A stretch of 64,000 nucleotides of DNA from JAICKM01 sp050998805 (GTDB taxonomy: Bacteria; Chloroflexota; Chloroflexia; QHBQ01; JAICKM01). Position numbers and translations under genes: made by a program. The stretch is taken from assembly GCA_050998805.1 (NCBI GenBank), contig JBPCPV010000037.1:17486-81485 (forward strand). Direction: 5' to 3'. The first letter of the stretch is position 1; each line of letters starts with the position of its first letter. Positions 60,629 to 64,000 of the stretch are shown here, piece after piece. The notes beneath the pieces were generated by a model. That model ran no database searches and was not told the DNA's origin. It was given only the letters and a program-made list of their open reading frames with translations.

Positions 60629-62788
60629 ATGACCGATACCGACCAATTGACCCACCAGGACGACGAGGCCGCCTGCTCGACGCTCGAGGCGGCTGTGGAC
60701 AAGGCGCTTGCGGCTGCCGGCAGCGAGCGGGACGCCCTGATCTCAGCCGAACTCGTGGCGCTGAGACGCCTTCGGCTATGTGGGGGCGTACTTGAGGCGC
60801 AGCAGATCGCGGCGGCGGCACGCGCCCTCGCCATGCCGCTCGGCGCGCCCGGCGGCGTGATCGCCGAGGGGAGGGTATCGGCCCTGCTCGGCCTCTGCCA
60901 ACCCGACCCCTTCGGCGCACCCGCTCGCTGGCTGCGCGCCGACAACACTGCCGCGTGGATGCCGATCATCACCGCCCCAACCTGGAGGTCAGTGGTCAGT
61001 GGTCAGTGGTCAGTGGTCAGTGGTCCGCAACCCGCAGTCGAAGTGCGGGGAGATGCGCTGCTTGACACCCTCGACCGGGCGCTGAAGCTCGCCGGCACCA
61101 GCCTTCCCGATGTGACTGCCGACGATATGAGGTTGCTGCTGACTTCCGGCGAGCTCGCGGGATTGCCCTTGCCGGATGAACCGGAGGGCGCGGACGGCCT
61201 GGCGACTACGCCAGATGTGCTTGCCGCCTTCTGCGCGGCGTTGGTGCCCGACGACCCGGCGGATGCGGACGGCTGGGCGGCTCTCGGCGCTATGCTCTAC
61301 GGGCCGCGCGGCCCCCATCCCTGGCTGCGGACCTATCTGCGGCGTCGGGTCGGCGGTGCGCCCGTCACCTACCATCACCCGATGTTCGCCGGCCTGCTCG
61401 ACGCAACATGGGGCCTGCCGCTCTACACCGAGCAGGCTACACTCCTCCACCTGCTGCTCGATCAAGAAGACCTCCTGCCAGCCGCGCTCTTGCCGATGGA
61501 GGAGTGGATCGATCAGGCCGAGCGCCGGGCGACGCCTTACGCCGTGGCCTTCGCCGTTGGCCAGCTGCTGCACACCGCGCTCCGCCTCAAGGCCGCTCAC
61601 CCCGCCGCCTACCTAGCGGCGGCCCTCGAAACCGCGCTCTGGGACGGGGACGCAGCCGCCGAGCAGTCGCTCCTCTTGGAGGCCCTGCGGCGAGGCATCG
61701 AACTCCGCCCGCCCGACATCCAGTTGAGCAGAGCCGGTTTCAGCCTCGAAGAAACGGCCTCTGGGCACCAGGCGATCCGATGGGGCCTATCATGGAGCCG
61801 GTCCAGCGCGAAGTATACCGGTGCGCTGATGGAGGCGCGGCTGTCGGAGCCGGATGGCCGTTTTGCCTCGATGGATGCCCTGCGTGCCGCCGCTGAGGAG
61901 CGTGAGGTGCCGCCGACCTACCTGACGGCGCTTGTGCAGGCTGGTGCCTGTGCGAGCCTGGGTGAGCGGGCCGACGATGCTTGGCAACAGCGCCTGCTCG
62001 GCCACGCCTTCACGCCGCCTACGGGGGCAGAGCCCGTGTCCGCGCCCAATGGCGCGGCCCGCCTCACCCTCGCCGGCATCGGCCCCGCCCATGTCGGCAA
62101 GGCGGTCAGCCTCGTCGCCATGCTTGGCGATCTGCGGATGATTCCGACGGGGCACGGGGCGAGCGCGGGGCAGATGGCAGTCGCGCTAGCTCGGGACGCT
62201 TCGGGCGCGCTCCCTCTGGTCATCCTCCCTCCTGCTTACGCGAGCTACTCGGGGCAGTTGGCGTCCGACACACCACTGATCGTGACGGCCCGCGTCCAGC
62301 TTGCCGAAGCCTCGGAGGGGCGGGGCGCGGGCTTCGTGCTCCTCGCCGAAAAGCTACAGCCCTACGCTACCCAACGCCAGGCACAGGATCTCGACCTGAC
62401 GCCGCGCAAGCGCCCAGCCCCAAGCGGAGATCGCGCCCCCGCATCCACGCGCAGAGTCGCGTCCGACCCCGCACAATACAGCGCCGACGGCACGCGCTAC
62501 TTCCAGGCACCCCGCCCCGCGGGTCAGGAGCCGGCCGCTCCCGACGCCCAGGTAGTCATCACCCTCCACCCGGTGGGCAGCGATCACGAAGACGATGAGC
62601 GTATGCGCCTACTCAAGCAGATCATGCTCCGCCACCCAGGCCCCACGAACGTCATGCTCTACTTCCCCGACGATCCCCTGGTCGGCGCGCCTACCTACAT
62701 GCCGCTCAAGCGCACCGTCTCTCCCGACGACGCCTTCCAGACCGAGGTGGCAGGGCTTCTGGGCGACGGCTGCCTGGAGGTGAGGTAA
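60629..62788 (+). CDS. Catalytically degenerate DnaE (Pol III alpha)-like protein
   Basis: This 719-residue protein aligns by pattern with the middle and C-terminal parts of bacterial DnaE. LCGGVLEAQQIAAAARALAM and RVSALLGLCQPDPFG match the palm entry; GAMLYGPRGPHPWLRTYL matches the LYRPGPM block; YHHPMFAGLLDATWGLPLYTEQ matches the YHPxLxxILxETYGVxVYQEQ block; RRGIELRPPDIQLS matches the finger/HhH region; an OB-like domain lies at about 475-580. The PHP domain and the PDxDxDF catalytic aspartates are absent. A heptamer repeat is inserted at about residues 120-135. A structural or regulatory role is likely; ordinary polymerase activity is not. Confidence 0.75.
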   Translation: MTDTDQLTHQDDEAACSTLEAAVDKALAAAGSERDALISAELVALRRLRLCGGVLEAQQIAAAARALAMPLGAPGGVIAEGRVSALLGLCQPDPFGAPARWLRADNTAAWMPIITAPTWRSVVSGQWSVVSGPQPAVEVRGDALLDTLDRALKLAGTSLPDVTADDMRLLLTSGELAGLPLPDEPEGADGLATTPDVLAAFCAALVPDDPADADGWAALGAMLYGPRGPHPWLRTYLRRRVGGAPVTYHHPMFAGLLDATWGLPLYTEQATLLHLLLDQEDLLPAALLPMEEWIDQAERRATPYAVAFAVGQLLHTALRLKAAHPAAYLAAALETALWDGDAAAEQSLLLEALRRGIELRPPDIQLSRAGFSLEETASGHQAIRWGLSWSRSSAKYTGALMEARLSEPDGRFASMDALRAAAEEREVPPTYLTALVQAGACASLGERADDAWQQRLLGHAFTPPTGAEPVSAPNGAARLTLAGIGPAHVGKAVSLVAMLGDLRMIPTGHGASAGQMAVALARDASGALPLVILPPAYASYSGQLASDTPLIVTARVQLAEASEGRGAGFVLLAEKLQPYATQRQAQDLDLTPRKRPAPSGDRAPASTRRVASDPAQYSADGTRYFQAPRPAGQEPAAPDAQVVITLHPVGSDHEDDERMRLLKQIMLRHPGPTNVMLYFPDDPLVGAPTYMPLKRTVSPDDAFQTEVAGLLGDGCLEVR
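60987..61025. repeat. Heptamer tandem repeat (GGTCAGT) inside the DnaE-like gene
   Basis: Five perfect copies of GGTCAGT plus GGTC are read in frame as SVVSGQWSVVSG. It lies exactly where the polymerase catalytic aspartates would be expected. Confidence 0.92.
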
Positions 62789-62798
62789 GCGTTCAGCT

Positions 62799-63161
62799 AT
62801 GCAAAAGAAACTCCCCCGAAGCGATATTGCAGAAATCCTATGTCAGTGGCGAGATGGCAATATGACTGCGGAGCAGACGCATGATTGGGCTGAAGACATG
62901 CATATGCGGGTTGAGCTTGATGACTGGGAAGATGGAGAAGAACACTCTGTTGCCAATGAGGTTCTTGCTGCGCTCGATATGCTGGACATGAACCTTATCC
63001 TGCCCGAAGACATACCGATCTATCTCAGGTTCCTAAACACTCCTATGGGCCGCTTTGCCGAGGGCTACAGTGAGTTTCAAGATGCTTTGGAGCGAATTGA
63101 CTACACTGCTAGGCAGAAAGCCCTTGCCACTATACCCATTTACGCCCGTTTTTGCCGTTAG
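62799..63161 (+). CDS. Small acidic protein of unknown function
   Basis: This 120-residue protein starts ten bases after the DnaE-like gene. It is acidic and helix-rich (DIAEILCQWRDGNMTAEQ, NEVLAALDMLDMNLILPEDIP), and its base composition is visibly richer in A/T than the neighbours, which hints at a separate origin. The pattern resembles small immunity-type or regulatory proteins, but no family is recognised. Confidence 0.65.
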   Translation: MQKKLPRSDIAEILCQWRDGNMTAEQTHDWAEDMHMRVELDDWEDGEEHSVANEVLAALDMLDMNLILPEDIPIYLRFLNTPMGRFAEGYSEFQDALERIDYTARQKALATIPIYARFCR

Positions 63162-63307
63162 GCAGCGCACAGTCTGTGGTGACTACCCACTTCTACGGAA
63201 GTGAGTCGCTGCTTGAAGAAAAGCCGACATCTGTGGGAGAGTCGCTCTGCGCTCGATTTGCTTACCCGAGTACCGTTGGCGGCGGGGTAAGAATGCGTAA
63301 CTCATTT

Positions 63308-63335
63308 AACCACTAACTACCAACCACCAACCACT
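63308..63335. repeat. Heptamer repeat tract (AACCACT type)
   Basis: Four 7-base units: AACCACT, AACTACC, AACCACC, AACCACT. Imperfect but kept in 7-base phase. Confidence 0.75.
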
Positions 63336-63337
63336 CA

Positions 63338-63364
63338 TAAGACACGTCTCCGCCCGTGGACCGC
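63338..63364. repeat. 27-base direct repeat, copy 1
   Basis: Pairs with 63872-63898 with a single mismatch (TAAGACACG, then CTCCGCCCGTGGACCGC). Both copies directly follow a stretch of short C/A-rich repeats. Confidence 0.8.
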
Positions 63365-63402
63365 TGCCATACCCTGCTCCGCCAGAGCGCACCAAATGCT
63401 TC

Positions 63403-63418
63403 TAGAACACCCGTTCTA
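63403..63418. promoter_or_regulatory. LexA-like box (TAGAAC-ACCC-GTTCTA)
   Basis: A perfect 6-bp inverted repeat with a 4-base centre containing GAAC-N4-GTTC. It matches the palindrome at 45707-45724 outside the centre. No gene start is close to it within the window. Confidence 0.5.
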
Positions 63419-63491
63419 TTGAGGGCGGTTCTCCTGAGCCTTCTCCACCCCCGCACCGCCCCAGACGGCTCTACAATGCCCCACAGCCCAT

Positions 63492-63565
63492 GTCAGTGGT
63501 CGGTGGTCAGCGATCAGCCACCCACCACGCACTAACCAGTAACCGCTAACCACTAGCCACTCGTC
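63492..63565. repeat. Two heptamer tracts (GTCAGTG and ACTAACC types)
   Basis: 63492-63519 holds GTCAGTG, GTCGGTG, GTCAGCG, ATCAGCC. 63531-63565 holds ACTAACC, AGTAACC, GCTAACC, ACTAGCC, ACTCGTC. The two types are near reverse complements of each other, since CCACTGA-like and TCAGTGG-like units pair. Confidence 0.7.
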
Positions 63566-63763
63566 TAGGTCTTTCGGGGTATCTTTCGCCCCGACCCCCG
63601 ATTTTCGGCCACAATTTGGCAGTAAATGGCACCCGAAATGGATATTAAAAGTGAGAGGGTAAAAATAGCGGGGCGAAAACACGCTATTGCGTGCCTAAGA
63701 AAGGAGTGACGCGCCGCCGCGCCGGGAAGGTTGCCGACGGATTTTGCCCGGTTTCCGAAAAAC

Positions 63764-63777
63764 ACTCCGATCGGAGT
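63764..63777. promoter_or_regulatory. 14-base palindrome (ACTCCGA-TCGGAGT)
   Basis: A perfect palindrome about 25 bases upstream of the possible start at 63802, followed by ATCTTT. It could be an operator or a weak terminator. Confidence 0.4.
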
Positions 63778-63801
63778 ATCTTTGAGCGTGAGGAGCTAAA
63801 T

Positions 63802-64000
63802 ATGTTGAGCAATCGCGTTCCTACGGTGTGCAGAAGTTGCGGCCCACCGACTACTGCCTACCGTCTACCCGTAAGACACGGCTCCGCCCGTGGACCGCCC
63901 AACCTGTACCGGCGCCGGGAAAGGGGGGGTGACTCCAAGCGGGGTTGTTTTCTCTATTCCGCTCTTCGACACCGATTCTTCGATCACCCTGCTATCCCAC
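63802..64000 (+). CDS. Possible 5' end of a gene running off the window
   Basis: ATG 63802 is preceded by GAGGAGC and the frame stays open to the window end (66 codons; MLSNRVPTVCRSCG...). A Cys-x2-Cys is present near the start. The frame includes the second copy of the 27-base repeat, so it may be chance. No family is recognised. Confidence 0.25.
   Translation, partial: MLSNRVPTVCRSCGPPTTAYRLPVRHGSARGPPNLYRRRERGGDSKRGCFLYSALRHRFFDHPAIP

Larger units (their letters stand above)
63162..63801. other. Non-coding repeat-rich region
   Basis: About 640 bases without a credible gene. It holds heptamer tracts at 63308-63335, 63492-63519 and 63531-63565, one copy of a 27-base direct repeat (63338-63364, second copy 63872-63898 with one mismatch), a LexA-like box and a 14-base palindrome. 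An 88-codon minus-strand frame at 63416-63682 consists largely of repeat sequence. Confidence 0.6.

Overview
The window is high-GC bacterial chromosome, most likely from the phylum Chloroflexota. The pointers are lipoproteins starting with a Cys-Gly-Thr-Pro-Thr-Asp type linker, a secreted lamin-tail protein with a Thr/Pro-rich end, two WYL regulators beside CRISPR operons, and a type I-D plus type III-B CRISPR combination. No rRNA or marker protein is present, so this is inference.

Layout. 1-7.8 kb: end of an unknown gene, a secreted lamin-tail protein, then a leftward operon for a BMP-family nucleoside-type ABC importer (lipoprotein, two permeases, ATPase) ending in a hotdog thioesterase and a very acidic small protein. 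7.8-16 kb: a rightward surface-glycan cluster with three GT4 glycosyltransferases, a Gfo/Idh/MocA dehydrogenase, a luciferase-like oxidoreductase, a glycosidase-cupin fusion and UDP-galactopyranose mutase. 16.3-26 kb: a leftward type III-B operon (cmr2-3-1-4-5-6, a CARF-HEPN nuclease, a WYL regulator, csx15). 26.3-35.7 kb: a leftward type I-D operon (cas10d, a separate small helical subunit, csc2, csc1, cas3', cas6) behind a WYL regulator. 35.8-38 kb: cas4-cas1-cas2 reading rightward into a leader and one large array (62 repeats, 38184-43966) that is split inside a repeat by an IS3-family element. The two interference modules share one array, one cas6 and one adaptation set.

43.97-49.2 kb: a phage-type integrase remnant butts against the last repeat, followed by tRNA-Phe(GAA) and a 4.8-kb integrated element bounded by 57-bp direct repeats of the tRNA 5' half. 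It carries a Prim-Pol, a VRR-NUC nuclease, small ribbon-helix-helix-like proteins, a tyrosine integrase, a LexA-like box and long perfect palindromes. The element now supplies the 5' half and promoter of the tRNA.

49.2-64 kb: housekeeping and lineage genes: a GT-C membrane protein, a lipoprotein/ClpP-like pair, Lon, a PHP-AlbA_2 protein, a zinc metallopeptidase, a small membrane protein with two tandem SGNH-like proteins, a catalytically degenerate DnaE-like protein and a small unknown protein. The last ~0.8 kb is largely non-coding and full of heptamer repeats. Seven-base tandem repeats of several different sequences occur through the window, two of them inside genes (cas4 and the DnaE-like gene).

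The best candidates for something not yet described are the Prim-Pol mini-element, the polymerase-dead DnaE paralogue, the separate I-D small subunit, and the heptamer repeats that invade coding sequence.
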